A stretch of DNA of 64,000 bases from Tenebrio molitor (taxonomy: Eukaryota > Arthropoda > Insecta > Coleoptera > Tenebrionidae). Below the pieces are notes generated by a model. The model did no database searches. It was not told the DNA's origin and saw nothing but the letters and a program-made list of their open reading frames with translations. The stretch is from the NCBI RefSeq assembly GCF_963966145.1, contig NC_091056.1:1488001-1552000 (forward strand), in the 5' to 3' direction. A program made the translations under genes and the position numbers. This document shows positions 1 through 10,110 of this stretch, one piece after another; the first letter of the stretch is position 1, and each line of letters starts with the position of its first letter.

Positions 1-502
1 AAATTGTCTTTTGGGTTGCATTTTTGCCTAGTCAGGCTCGTCATCTTACGTGAATAATCCTGTATACCCGACGTAAATATCAAGAGATAATTTTTTACAA
101 ATCCTGTTTCATTTCCTGCATGGACAATAATTGATCGCTTGCCCTTTGCAACGGGTTTGCGGAGTTCTTTATTGTTTCCGTCAGTCCATTCGTAGCTAGT
201 AGTATGGAATCAGTGAATAACCTATGTTTCTCCACGACCGTTAGTGAATGTAATAATTCCGAAATCATTTTTAATAACAGAAAGTAAAAATTCTCACTCT
301 TGGGATTGGAATATTATTCTGAAACACTTGCTTCTTGTGTGTTTTGCATGTATTTTCATTCCATAACAAGTAACTGAATGAATATTCCATAATTATGCTC
401 AACGAAATACATAGATTGCCATGGGTTTCAAAACTGTCAGTGTCAGATATCAATGCGGTGTCCTAATTGTTTTGTAACTTTCTGGTCGTGGAGAAAATAC
501 AG
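1..502. other. No gene seen; AT-rich stretch with a spaced inverted repeat
   Basis: No coding frame with recognisable motifs. A 13-bp inverted repeat (TTTCTCCACGACC at 227-239 and its complement at 484-496) frames the stretch and could be the worn ends of a small foldback element, but no target duplication was found. Confidence 0.4.
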
Positions 503-572
503 TCTGTTACTCGGTTAGAAATAAAATTCGATCTCCTCGTAGATCGAATTTTCATTCTAACCTCGTTACAGA
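503..572. repeat. 32-bp-arm imperfect palindrome (hairpin)
   Basis: Arms 503-534 and 541-572 are inverted copies with about five mismatches around a 6-base loop (535-540). The inner 12 bases of each arm (AAATTCGATCT core) match perfectly. It lies just inside the right copy of the 484-496 repeat, so both may belong to one foldback element. Confidence 0.75.
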
Positions 573-869
573 ATATACTATTCGTCAGTATATACAATAT
601 GTTTCTACTCCTGTTTTAGAATATAAACATTCTGATAGCGGTTTTAGATACGGAGTGACCCACATTCTAGAAATGTTACACAACATTATTCCATTATGTA
701 CTTGTTATAGAATAATTGTTGGTGGCGACATCTATCGCTATTATTGGAGGAGTACAATTTTTGTCTCACCGATTAAATAATAAATGCAATACACAGTTAA
801 TTGTAGTTTTATCAGCCAATCTTACCTTCAAATAAACCATTTTATTGTTATTTAAACTTGCCAGTATAA
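573..869. other. No gene seen between the hairpin and the Tc1-like element
   Basis: AT-rich, with no readable coding motif. If the LINE fragment right of the Tc1-like element had been split by it, LINE sequence should resume here on the minus strand. None was recognised, so the Tc1-like element probably sits at the broken edge of the LINE. Confidence 0.4.
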
Positions 870-871
870 TA

Positions 872-2374
872 CACTCACCGGCATAAAATTCGATCCATCT
901 AATATTTTTATCAAATCTTTTTTTTTATGAGAACATCATATCAAATGTACGTTGTATATTTGATATATCAAGTGTAAACAGTGTTAAGCTACTTGTTCAT
1001 TGAAGACAAGCAAAACATTTTTATATTCCAAGTCTGAATGAATTTTAACAGTTTTTGAGGATTTTCTGCGTATTGTTCTTTCGTATTTTTTCCACTCTTT
1101 GTGCAGCACTGTTCGCGACTGTGTTGAAAACAGGTAAATTAGTATTCGTAAAACTAAAATATGGGTTTAACTCCATCCGATACTGCCAGAGCTATTGCTT
1201 TAATTCAAGATGGACGGTCGAAATATTACGTGGCTCGCGTTCTTGGTGTTTCAAGATGTAGTATTCAAAGAGCTGTTAAACGATTTCCAGAAACCAAAGG
1301 CTATACCAGAAGAGTAGGGTCAGGAAAAAAAAAGGTTTACAACTCCCCGTGATGATCACTTTCTTACTTTAACAATCCTGAGAAACAGGGACACTACTGC
1401 AGTTAGAGCACGGAACGAACTGCAGGAGGTACGGGTTGTTGCAGTAAGTGAACGAACCGTAAGAAAAAGGTTAGAGGAACACGATTTAAGTGCAAGAACA
1501 CTCGCACATTGCCTACTGTTGACCAGGGAACACCGAGTAGCGAGGCTTCTCATTGCTCACGAACATCTAAACTGGGGAATTGAAGAATGGGGTCGAATTC
1601 TTTTCACTGACGAGTCAAGATTTTTCCTCAGATCTTCAGATGGCCGTCAAAGAGTATGGCGTAGGACTGGCGAAAGGGTTGCTCAGTGCAATTCTGTGCC
1701 AGGGATCAGTTTTGGTAGTGGTTCAATCATGGTATGGGGTGGCATTAGTATGGAAGCTCGCACCGAATTAGTGGTGGTAAATGGAGGGGCAATAACAGCA
1801 AATAGGTACATTAGGGACATCCTGAAACCACATGTTGTGCCCTTTCCCCCATTTATTGGTATATTGGTATATTCTAATGCACGATAATGCCTGTCCACAC
1901 ATTGCTCAAATCGTAAATGAGTATTGGGACACAGTTGAAATCCGCCATATGATTTGGCCTGCAAGAAGTTCCGATCTTAATCCAATCGAACATGTTTGGG
2001 ACATGGTCGGAAGACGAGTTAAAGTCCGAACTTCTGCTCCTGCAAACTTGAGAGACCTAACTGCAGCAGTCAATCAAGAATGGCAAGAAATAGACCAAGC
2101 TGTAATTCAGGACCTTTTTGAAGGAATGCCAAGATGAATGAAAGCTGTAATTCAAGCTAGAGGAGGCAATATACGATAATGAGTTTTTAGTTTATTAAAT
2201 TTTTAAGACGTGTTGTATTATTTTTGTTATTAGAGAAATAAAATGTGAGTTTTGGTTTAATTACGTTAAAATTGAGTTACAATCCTTCTAAACTCATCAA
2301 TTAACCAAAAATAAAATATGGTAAAAAAGTTCATTCAAATAATGCACATGGATCGAATTTTGTGCCGGTGAGTG
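872..2374 (+). mobile_element. Tc1-like DNA transposon, TA-flanked, complete ends
   Basis: Inverted ends of 27 bp (872-898 and 2348-2374, beginning CACTCACCGGCA) differ at one base and are flanked by TA on both sides (870-871, 2375-2376), the duplication typical of Tc1/mariner insertion. The 1503-bp length fits an autonomous Tc1 element. It carries one transposase gene broken by two frameshifts, so this copy cannot make transposase, but its ends look intact enough to be moved by one supplied in trans. Confidence 0.95.
1161..2137 (+). pseudogene. Tc1 family transposase, DD34E, two frameshifts
   Basis: Cut-and-paste transposase of the Tc1 family. The start at 1161 opens a helix-turn-helix (ALIQDGRSKYYVARVLGVSR). 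The first break lies in a run of nine A (1325-1333), after which the frame continues through a TTPRDD linker, a second HTH and the first catalytic Asp in LFTDESRF. The second break is at about 1855-1875, where GGTATATT is tandemly duplicated. The last frame carries MHDNA and SSDLNPIEHVWD, with 34 residues between the second Asp and the Glu. About 325 residues in total is near the usual 340. All three catalytic acids survive, so the gene looks recently disabled by slippage. Confidence 0.93.
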
Positions 2375-2376
2375 TA

Positions 2377-3345
2377 GTTTTTGTAATACTATGATTAAAT
2401 TATGAACACAAGATTTTAACAATATAGCAAGTATGCCATCCGGACCAGACGGAATTTTTTTAAAGCATTAACTTTATTTAGAATCATTTCAGATATGATA
2501 TCAATAGTGTTAAGATCAATGGAACAGGACGATTTAAACTGAGCGGATTTTCATAAACTAGATGAAGCTTTGTGATAAACTTTTTCAAAATGGTCAGCAA
2601 ACAAATTGGCAATATCAATAGGTTTATTGCGTCTAGTATGATGTAGGAACATGGACTTTGGTAGGCTGTTATTCTTCTTTTTGTTATTCGCATGCTTCGA
2701 GAAAGAGCTGCTGTCACTAATAATGTTTTGTTCAATGTTGTTAATAAAGTTACGTTTACAGACCACTAGAGACGATTTACATTCTGATCTAAGATGGCAA
2801 AAACCATCATAGTCTGTTTGTAGTCTAGAAGATTTGTATCTTTTGTGAGCTTTTTTCTTTTCAATTATCAGCGACCTGGTACGGGAGTCACACCAAGAAG
2901 GAAAAGTGTTATTTATTTACATATGACCTTGCAGAGCGTATTTCCCGAATAATCTATTGAGGCATGTATGAAAAATTTCGATGCCGTCGTCATCCAATAT
3001 AGACCAATCAATTTCGGATAAATAATAATTGTTTATGACATCATAAGGGGCGTTCTTAAAATCTAGGTAAAATCTAGCTACGCAGTTATTCCCAAGTAAT
3101 TCAGGTTGTAAAATATCACAGATTTCTAAGACTAAAGCAGGATTGTAACTGTCACAGACAACTAAGGGCTGACCTTTGCCTATTAGTACACGATTATTAG
3201 AAAAGACTAGATCAAGACTATTGAAATTAACAATATGATTATACTGAAGTAGACCACAATAAGACAGATTATCACAGATAATTTCTTCTTCCTGATTAGA
3301 GATATTGAAAGCAGTTAGGTTGCCACAGTCATTATTATGTTGCCA
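2377..3345 (-). pseudogene. Non-LTR retrotransposon ORF2 fragment (endonuclease end to RT start)
   Basis: Read on the minus strand from about 3345, the endonuclease C-terminus appears with its LDLVFSN motif, followed by the linker typical of Jockey/CR1-like ORF2 (DIANLFADHFEKVY near 2560-2620). The start of the reverse transcriptase follows, with SGPDGI encoded around 2433-2452. The frame is broken by stops and by a shift near 2455. The palm with the catalytic Asp pair is absent, and the fragment stops at the Tc1-like element. It is a 5'- and 3'-truncated, old copy. Clade beyond Jockey/CR1-like is not resolved. Confidence 0.75.
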
Positions 3346-3702
3346 ATTAATTTGTTAATTATTATTTGGCAATGTTGGTCATATGGCCAATAGTACGTTT
3401 TTTTAAGTACAAGTAGGACTAAAAGTCCTTGCTTTTGTTTAATATTTGGATTAGAAAATTAAAATTCCAAATTTCTAATTGCCTTTTCTGGAAAATATAT
3501 AGTTTCTGTGATAAATGAATATTTTGTATAAATTCTCCTAATTCTGACACTATATCTTGCTCTTGTTCCCAAGCTTGACGTTTATGATCTTAAAGCTAAC
3601 ATAGGTTACAGTGAGGCTTACAATGAATATAACACCCCTCTAGTCAAGAAAAATATTTTAATTAAAGAAAACTACACAAACAGAATAGAACTAGATTACA
3701 TA
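3346..3702. other. No gene seen
   Basis: AT-rich, without recognisable frames or repeats. It separates the LINE fragment from a minus-strand coding fragment whose stop is at its right border. Confidence 0.4.
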
Positions 3703-3945
3703 TTAAACATATTTGTCCATCTCAGGCACAATAAATTGGCCTCGTTTATTAATTTCGGGTTTAGATATGATTTTATTTATATCGTCAAATTGGTACCACG
3801 AAATGTCATCTTTTTTAGGCCACTTACACCCAAATAACCTGCTTTTTTCCATGACTTTCACTTGAAATCGCACAGTATCTTCTTGGCAAATATTTATTAT
3901 AATGCCTGGGTAGTAATCGTTGTCATATGCCACTATTACGTAGGT
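3703..3945 (-). pseudogene. Uncharacterised C-terminal domain fragment (YPG...KWPKKDD type)
   Basis: About 80 residues ending at a natural stop. The text includes YVIVAYDNDYYPGIIIN, KVMEK, FGCKWPKKDDISWY and a closing RGQFIVPEM. I have seen this pattern at the C-terminus of many uncharacterised, often transposon-linked, metazoan proteins, but I know no defined biochemical role. The open frame runs on to 4056 into GC-rich sequence of another kind that does not resemble this domain, so the real gene is probably cut at about 3946. Confidence 0.5.
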
Positions 3946-3947
3946 AT

Positions 3948-4945
3948 TGTTACGATTTAAATCGCCGCGCGCTTGTAAATCTTCGCGATCTCTAGAACGT
4001 TCTAGAACCCATCGCGACAAAAACGTACATGGACTTCCGTCGAAAAATCCGCGCAAAAAGGGGGCGAAAGCTATAAATCGTAGGAACCAGAGACAAAAAG
4101 GGGAAGTTCACGGCTGTTCGCAGTGTAGTTGATGCCTGGGGAGGTCAAGGGGACAGTGGTCCAGTGAATTTGCAGGGCTTATGGGACGACGTAGTTGAAG
4201 CTCACGAGCGGCTGTTGGAGACGATTCGCCCAGATACCACCGCCCCAAATCGCGAAGCGGATCAAGGACTTCACTACGACATGTTTCCGGACCGAACGCT
4301 TTTGCGGATCAAGATCTCGTCAAGTCTTGCCAGTCCAGGTTGTCCCCGGACTCACAGGAAGGTCCCGGTTTTACCAACCAGCCAAGTCCAGAGCAGTGGT
4401 GTCACCATCTTTCTATCTAGGCCGTGGCTTCCACACGTGATTCATATTTCCATAATTCCACGTAATCTTCTCATTTTTTTTTATTCATTTAACTTTTCAA
4501 TCAATGACAGAATCAGTGAAGTTGTTCTATTAATCATTTCGTCACTGTCTTCAATGGGAGTTTGTACATAGTCCGATTTTGGGAATCAATTTTTAATTTG
4601 CGTCAAAGGGCAGAACTTTTTATTCACGGCTTCACCGTATCTGCTGAGAGTGACCTCGTCAGCATCGAGTTATCGGCGAGCACCACAGTTTCTTGCGACG
4701 GTTCTTTACCGGGTAAAAAATTCCACGGTTGATAAGGACCCACGACTCCAGTGTCGACCAGCAGTAAATTTGGAATTCGCTGAAGGACGGGAGGAAAAGT
4801 TCGACGTCCTAACTCTCACCGGAGGGCGGTGTAATCGTTTAGCAAAAGGGTCTGCCTTCCACCCCCCTTATATTTTCGCAACTTGCTGTCAACCGGTGTC
4901 AAAAGAAATGTTCGTTGGGTCCACGTCACAACAGAGAAGCTCGTA
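3948..4945 (+). mobile_element. GC-richer LTR-like block, possible LTR start with TATA box
   Basis: Composition changes sharply at 3948, where the sequence begins TGTTACGATT, a usual Gypsy LTR start. A TATA-like CTATAAAT lies at 4071-4078, with an initiator-like CAGTG about 40 bases on. The block is much richer in GC than its flanks and cuts a coding fragment at its left edge. I could not find the matching CA end or a target duplication, so both the right limit and the identity are inference. Small open frames inside carry no motif. Confidence 0.35.
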
Positions 4946-5055
4946 GGATGATTAGTTGCGTCTTGTCCGGGTCAAAAATAGGAGACATTTTACAGAGTTG
5001 TTCAGGTTTTTCATTTCGTGAAGTTTTGCAGATTGTATGATTTTATTAAGTTATA

Positions 5056-6059
5056 CCGTATGTTTCAAAAAATTTCTGGTCAAGTAGGTTCTGAAAAACA
5101 AAAGCATTAAAAACGTATGGTTTAGCTTGTCAAATAATAACTGAACTGTCAAAAACATCATTAATCGCCATAATAATTTTGTTCGCAAAATTTTATCTAT
5201 GAAAATGGTTCTCACTCCTACACAACAGATATTCATGATTGAACCTTATTTTCGCAATGGTCACACACTTCACACATTTCGAGAAAGTGGCAGTGTTCAG
5301 CGGAAGTAGTCGACCTAAAATTTGTACTGAGGAAGATATTGAGACTGTCCAACTCAACGTCAAATGGGAGACAAACGCCAATTATCTCTCAGGCAACTGT
5401 CGCAGCAGACTGAGTTAGCAGTGTCAACTTGTCAAAGAATTTTTCGAAAGGATCTTGATTCTTGATGATTCAGTAACAGCTGAAAGGTACCGGAACAAGA
5501 TTCTTGATGTTTTCATCACTCAACTCCAACTCGCTCAGGGGTATTTTCAATAAGACAGGGCTACAGCATGGGAGACTCTTCGTTATTTGTGGCAATTTCT
5601 TGATGATAGGTTGATCCATCGAGATCTCTGGCCTGCACTTTCAATGTGCATCGAAGCTCAAGGCTATCATACTTGCTCAAGAGTAACTTAAAACACATTA
5701 TTCTTAATTGTTGTTTATTTATTTATTATTACATTACTTGTTTACAGATATTGCGCGGATTTATTTGTTTTTGTTGATCTGAATTCATAACCTAACTTTA
5801 ACCCCTTTGAACTGTTACTCGAAGGTCGAAGACCGTTCCTGGCGGCAATATTAAATGTTCAGCCGACGCAAATTCCCGTAGAATCGTAAGAAAATAACCG
5901 TTCTCAAGCTTTTCCTGAAATTGTTATTTTATGACAGCTCGTTCGAAACACTTATTGTGATAAACACATTTACACCTGGATTATTCAAGATACGCCATAC
6001 GTTTTTAATGCTTTTGTTTTTCAGAACCTACTTGACCAGAAATTTTTTGAAACATACGG
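5056..6059 (+). mobile_element. Tc1/mariner-superfamily element with 65-bp perfect inverted ends
   Basis: Positions 5056-5120 and 5995-6059 are perfect inverted repeats (start CCGTATGTTTC), flanked by TA at 5054-5055 and 6060-6061. Identical ends indicate recent mobility or gene conversion. The 1004-bp interior holds only a shortened transposase remnant, so it is a deletion derivative mobilised in trans. Confidence 0.95.
5216..5665 (+). pseudogene. Tc1/mariner-type transposase remnant with internal deletion
   Basis: The N-terminal part resembles the helix-turn-helix of insect mariner-like transposases (IEPYFRNGHT, ESGSVQRK, then a second HTH ending near CQRIFRKDL at about 5450). After a jump of roughly 60-100 missing residues come text like YFQ.DRATA and FLDDRLIHRDLWPALS, matching the region from the second catalytic Asp (QQDGAT in relatives) to just before the third. 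Stops and shifts interrupt it. The first catalytic Asp region is deleted and the third is lost. Confidence 0.75.
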
Positions 6060-6061
6060 TA

Positions 6062-6430
6062 CCTACTAGATAAGAATTGTGAACTCCTAGGTTTCATTTA
6101 TTATCATCTTGTCTTGTACCAACCATTTCACGTAACAGTCGGTGAATAAAAAAAACATTCTCCACGAATTTGTTGTGTACGAGTATCATTTCCCGTACTC
6201 CGGACAGTCCTCACCATTTTTTTTTCAGGCACAGTCAGTCATACTCGTGGTTCATATTGCTAACCGACTTGAAGCCCACTGAATATTCCGGATTTGTTAC
6301 CGGTAACAGGGTTGCCCAGTTCGGGACAGTAATTAATAACGTAGCAGTATCTATTTCAAATGTCTTTGGCAATACGTTTTTTTTGTGGTGTTATTATTTC
6401 CAGTAGCACTTTCTATTTAAATATGTCCTT
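6062..6430. other. No gene recognised
   Basis: A 78-residue open frame at 6170-6406 (+) has no motif and low-complexity codons. No repeat or terminal structure was seen. Confidence 0.35.
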
Positions 6431-6439
6431 CACAACTGA

Positions 6440-7470
6440 ATTTTTCTGAATCATAATTTTTCTCTTTTTTTGCAATATGTATTTTTTGTTGAAGAACTCT
6501 TTTCTTCTCTTTTTCTCTTTCTTTGCTCCTTCTCAAATTCTTTTTTCTTTTTATCATCTAGTTTTTTTGTATGATACTCCTGCCATTGCTTAGATGTTAC
6601 AACAGAAGGAACATTCTCTTTTGATTTTCGTTTTTTTTTTCATGATCATTATTATCGTCAACAGAATCTTGAAGATTTTGTATGTACGTTTCAATGCGTT
6701 CTGCTTCCAAAATCAGTTGTTCGTCGTTTCCATGCAGATCTTCTAGCATAAAATAACCATTTTCTATGTTTAAATGATCTTCTACGTCTGAATGATCTTC
6801 GTCTAAGGCCCGGTTGCATAAAGCTTAGTTAACATCGTGTCAGCTAACAACGCGTCAAGTCGGAAATCCGCCCATTTGATTGGCTGATTCGAATCCAATG
6901 TTAAATTTCCCCCAAGCATATCGCTTGACAGCATGTTAACTTTAACAACGAATTGACATCGCTTTATACAACCGGGCCTACATGATTTTCTTCATTGACT
7001 CCAACTTCGTCAATTTCATTGGCTTCAACTTGGTCAGTTGTGTTTTCTGAATTATCTTCAACAGTTTCACTTATTTACATTTGCATTTCCTTCCTTAATT
7101 TTGCCCAAAGTTGATACAAAGATTTGTCCTCCCTGTTTCCAATCCACTGTTCTACATTTTTGAACCTGTCTGTTTTCTCTGGACCAATATGATTTTCGAT
7201 TATGGTTTTTCCGTGTTCTTAATAATTTGACGAACACTTTCCATTAACTGCTCTTTAGTAACAGGGAATCCCCTGTAACCTTTCAACCAAGTTACTAAAG
7301 CGGCTTCTTCCTCTTTTTTCAACACTGTTGGTGAGCCGATTTTCCTTTCTACTGGATATTTTCCAGTTTTTTTGTATAATAATGTTGTTCTGGGAACTTT
7401 ATGCCTTTTTGCAGCAGTTGCAACAGGTATTCCTAGTTTTACATCTTCTCATTGCCTTTTCCGTATAGTG
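6440..7470 (-). pseudogene. Pogo/Tigger-like gene remnant (Psq HTH plus charged tail), split by a MITE
   Basis: On the minus strand the gene opens near 7467 with a Psq-type helix-turn-helix (GIPVATAAKRHKVPRTTL), then EEEAALVTWLKGYRGFPVT, which matches the N-terminal DNA-binding half of Pogo-class transposases and jerky-like proteins. After a shift near 7225, an acidic stretch is interrupted at 6807-6978 by a MITE. Beyond it the reading resumes (DEDHSDVEDHL...) and ends in a Lys/Glu-rich coiled coil (YHTKKLDDKKKKEFEKEQ). The DDE catalytic domain is absent, so the copy is internally deleted. A run of ten A on the coding strand (6640-6650) adds a shift. Confidence 0.7.
6807..6978. mobile_element. 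172-bp MITE inside the Pogo-like remnant
   Basis: Ends GGCCCGGTTGCATAAAGC and its complement (one mismatch, 18 bp) mark the element. Acidic coding text of the Pogo-like gene stops at one end and resumes at the other, confirming insertion. The flanks read CTAA on the left and TACA on the right, so the target duplication is 2-3 bases and not certain. Confidence 0.85.
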
Positions 7471-7624
7471 CAAATTGTTTTTCTGCGACCTATTATAATT
7501 ATTTTTTAGTATGAAATATTATGAAAATTTAGATATCAGCTACAAAGACACTTGGAAAATTATAATGTTCCTAAAGCTAACACTGCATGTCAGCTTTGCG
7601 AAAAACATCAAATACTTGAACTTA

Positions 7625-8240
7625 TATTGAGAAAAGAAAAAGAAAGCGGATGAGAAGGAGAGAGAGGAGTACTGCAGGAGGAACGGGTATGCCAGTGAGG
7701 AAGTGGAAAGATTGAGAGAGGAAGGAAGATGGATGAGCGCGGAGCTGAGCGAAAGGGACAAAGATACGGACAAGCAAGAGAAAAGGGTGAGAATCAAAGA
7801 ATCGAGGTACAACAGGGAGTATGAGAGGTGCGCGACAGTGGAAGTTCCGGTGTACCTGGAGAGAGAGCGCGCGAAAGAGAGAAAAATGATGGCGAGATTC
7901 AGATGTGGGAATCAAGAGAGATAGAGAACAGGTCTTGGACGGATGAAGGAGAAAGAAGGTGCAGGATGTGCCACGAGGAAAGAGAGACGACGACATGTGG
8001 AGCGGATGCAACGAAATGAGAGAGAGGGAGAGAAAGGAACGGAAAGAAATACTGAATGAAGACGAAAGGAAGTTAAGATGGATGAAAGAGATATGGAAAA
8101 GGAGGGAAAGAATAGTAATATTAAAGGGTGGGAGATATAAATAGAAATGTAATTTTTTTATTTTTGTTTTGTTTTTTGGAATTGTATTTATATAATCAGG
8201 AATTCGAAAGCCCGTAGGGCAAATAAAGCATCCAACTAAC
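7625..8240 (+). mobile_element. 5'-truncated LINE, 3' end with 12-bp target duplication
   Basis: The insert is bracketed by a perfect 12-bp direct repeat, TACTTGAACTTA (7613-7624 and 8241-8252). It is the 3' end of a non-LTR element: coding text for the RT C-terminus followed by a short 3' UTR with AATAAA (8221-8226). The perfect duplication suggests a fairly young insertion. Confidence 0.92.
7640..8142 (+). pseudogene. LINE ORF2 C-terminus with Cys-rich motif
   Basis: A Glu/Arg-rich C-terminal region of a LINE polymerase. Text such as IKESRYNREYERC, ERKMMARFRCGN and RRCRMCHEERETTTH..SGC shows the CxxC...HxxxC zinc-binding tail common in insect (notably ant and wasp) LINEs of the R1/I-like groups. 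Shifts occur near 7921 (a GAGAGATAGAGA run) and near 7998. RT and endonuclease domains are lost by 5' truncation. Confidence 0.75.
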
Positions 8241-8252
8241 TACTTGAACTTA

Positions 8253-8531
8253 CAGCTGACACCTTTTAAACAAACTCTTTTGGGGTTATTTAAAATGTTT
8301 GCAACATCTTTTATGCTATCATTAAGAAACGTATACCTTATTTAAACGGACGTAGTTTTTAGCCTACCTCGTTACATAATACATATCTTTGCACTGCACT
8401 AAGAACGTGTTTGCCGCCATTTTCACATCAAAGTTTTGAGATTTTATGTCGGTAAAGAAGCTAACTTTATCGAAAATGTTAGTCAGAAAACTGTAATGGG
8501 CGTTTTAGTTCGTTTTTTTTTCCTATTAGCG
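8253..8531. other. No gene seen
   Basis: Short AT-rich stretch between the LINE insertion and the Gypsy pol fragment; no motif or repeat found. Confidence 0.35.
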
Positions 8532-9330
8532 CTATACGTAGAGCTTAAAATTTATTATCAAAGAAAAAGTCTCAGCTTTACGGACAGTATCAGCTTTTGG
8601 TGTAGGTTCCGTTGAAAGCACGTTTTTTATTTTTATGATGTCATCATCGTGATTCGATGTCCATGAGAAAGTCGCATTTTTTATCAACAGACTTCGTAAC
8701 GACAGGATCAATTCTGATGAATTTGGGATAAACTTTGAAATATATAATCTTGTCAAAAATAAATTACTCCCTATGATTTAGGGATATTCGTTACTACGTT
8801 GCCATAAATTTGGTTAGGTTGGAGGCTATGTGGTTTCTGGTGACAAACAAAAGATATCATAATCGAAAGGTAGCGAATTCCTTGTAACTGTTGCATATGG
8901 CTCTATTTCCCGCTAAGTGATGGATATTTTTTCGTTTCACAATCAATTTTGGTTTCTGGGGGCATATTTAGTTAGACTTAATCTCTCAATTCATAGTAAC
9001 CAACCTTAAGCATTAAAAATTACTTTTGAAATTCTAGTTACACACAACATGAAAAACGTTTTTTCCATAAAAATTCGAATTCTAGGGAGTAATTTATTTT
9101 TGGCACGAGAGTAGGTAATCAATGATCATACCTAATAAAACTTCTAACTCTTTTTTATTTTTAGGTATTGGCATATTTACAATGTTTGCAATTTTACTTT
9201 CATCTGGTTTTATCCCTTTAGAATTAATGACAAGACCCAAAAATTGCATTTCTTTCACTTGAAATTCAAATTTACTTTAATTGAATTTAATGTTTGCCTG
9301 TTTCTCTCTTTCTAAAACCCATTTCCAATT
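8532..9330 (-). pseudogene. Gypsy (Ty3-like) pol fragment: RT end to RNase H start
   Basis: Minus strand. From about 9325 the RT thumb region reads FQVKEMQFLGLVINSKGIKP and PIPKNKKELEVLLGM, diagnostic of Ty3/Gypsy RT just after the catalytic YxDD. At 9102-8754 a small inverted-repeat element interrupts. The frame resumes with LYISKFIPNSSEL and FSWTSNHDD, the start of the RNase H tether, and ends at 8532. Catalytic RT residues and the RNase H core are not present. At its upstream edge it abuts an LTR of a different Gypsy copy at 9331. Confidence 0.85.
8754..9102. mobile_element. 349-bp inverted-repeat element (MITE) inside Gypsy pol
   Basis: Ends CAAAAATAAATTACTCCCTA at 8754-8773 and its exact complement at 9083-9102 (20 bp). 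Gypsy coding text breaks at one end and resumes at the other. No clear target duplication. The interior has no coding capacity. Confidence 0.85.
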
Positions 9331-9636
9331 TGTGAAACCCCAGTTTGAATTCAAACTGCCACCGCAGAGATAAACACCAAAAGAAATCAGGAGAGGGCGC
9401 ACGTGCCCACCGCGAGGGTCAAGACAGCGAGAGAACAGGACTTTTTAATTATTTTTTTTTTGGGTTGGTACCGATTGGTAAAGCGTCACTTGATTCCCGG
9501 CAAAGAGTATAAGATAGAGAGGAAGGCTGCGTATCAATGCAAGCGCCATCTCATGATTGTGATCGTGTACTAAATGAAATGCAATATAGAGAAAAATTTT
9601 ATGTATACGAATGATATTAAAGTAAAGTGAATTAAA
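9331..9636 (+). mobile_element. Gypsy LTR (solo or truncated), same family as the LTR at 29587
   Basis: Begins TGTGAAACCCCAGTTT and aligns in the same orientation with 29587-29755 for about 170 bases, with scattered differences and an extra stretch of T here. It diverges after GCGTCACTTGATTCCC. A TATA-like GTATAAGA follows at about 9507. The right limit is unclear because a SINE is inserted downstream. It has landed against an older Gypsy pol fragment. Confidence 0.65.
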
Positions 9637-9646
9637 TGATACAACA

Positions 9647-9917
9647 GGGCGGACGGTGGCCTAGTGGGAAAGAGCGCAGACTCTCACGGCGCAGGTCCCT
9701 GGTTCGAATACCAGTCACGGCGGACAATTTTTCCGTCATCATCTCCATCCGGCCGCCCCCCCTTCAATTGCCCGGCCAGCAATTAAGGGTGTATTAAAAA
9801 GGCTCTAGGATGTAGTGGTTAGTACGGTGGAGGAGAAATATCTCTCTCCACGGCTCGGTGCACTACAAAAGCGGAAACGGTGAAATACCGTAGGACCCCA
9901 CAAATATGTATTACAAG
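9647..9917 (+). mobile_element. tRNA-derived SINE with 10-bp target duplication
   Basis: The first 78 bases look like a tRNA: box A TGGCCTAGTGG at 9657-9667 and box B GGTTCGAATACC at 9701-9712, spaced as in pol III promoters. An unrelated body of about 190 bases follows. Perfect direct repeats TGATACAACA (9637-9646, 9918-9927) bracket it. Pol III transcription and LINE-driven reverse transcription are expected from the class. It is not a tRNA gene, since it lacks a clean acceptor stem and carries the long body. Confidence 0.9.
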
Positions 9918-9927
9918 TGATACAACA

Positions 9928-10110
9928 ATTTATGTAGACGCCAAAAATGGAAAGAATTCGCCCAGTACGAAGGACCTTCTAATAATTTACGAATATGTTT
10001 GGATCATTTTGAAAGGCAGTATTTAAGAAAAATCACACCACCCAAACGATTATTAGTGCCGAAAGCTGTGCCAACTTTATTCTCAGATATTAAGATTACA
10101 GTAATATAAT
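9928..10110 (+). pseudogene. THAP domain second half, likely 5' exon of the P-like transposase
   Basis: Reads LRICLDHFERQYL, then RLLVPKAVPTLF, the C-terminal half of a THAP zinc finger with its Cys and His ligands and the closing AVPTLF box. The N-terminal CxxC half is missing, replaced upstream by the SINE and LTR. It precedes a P-superfamily transposase in the same orientation by about 290 bases, so it is probably a 5' exon of that gene. Confidence 0.7.

Noticed and set aside
1055..1261. Start of a longer protein before the Tc1 transposase
   Set aside because: It overlaps the transposase start in another frame and has no HTH motif.
7540..8011. Ser/Leu-rich minus-strand frames that look like signal peptides
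   Set aside because: Antisense of the Arg/Glu-rich LINE C-terminus.
9647..9724. Functional tRNA gene
   Set aside because: Boxes A and B are good, but the sequence continues into a 190-base body inside a 10-bp target duplication, which makes it a SINE.
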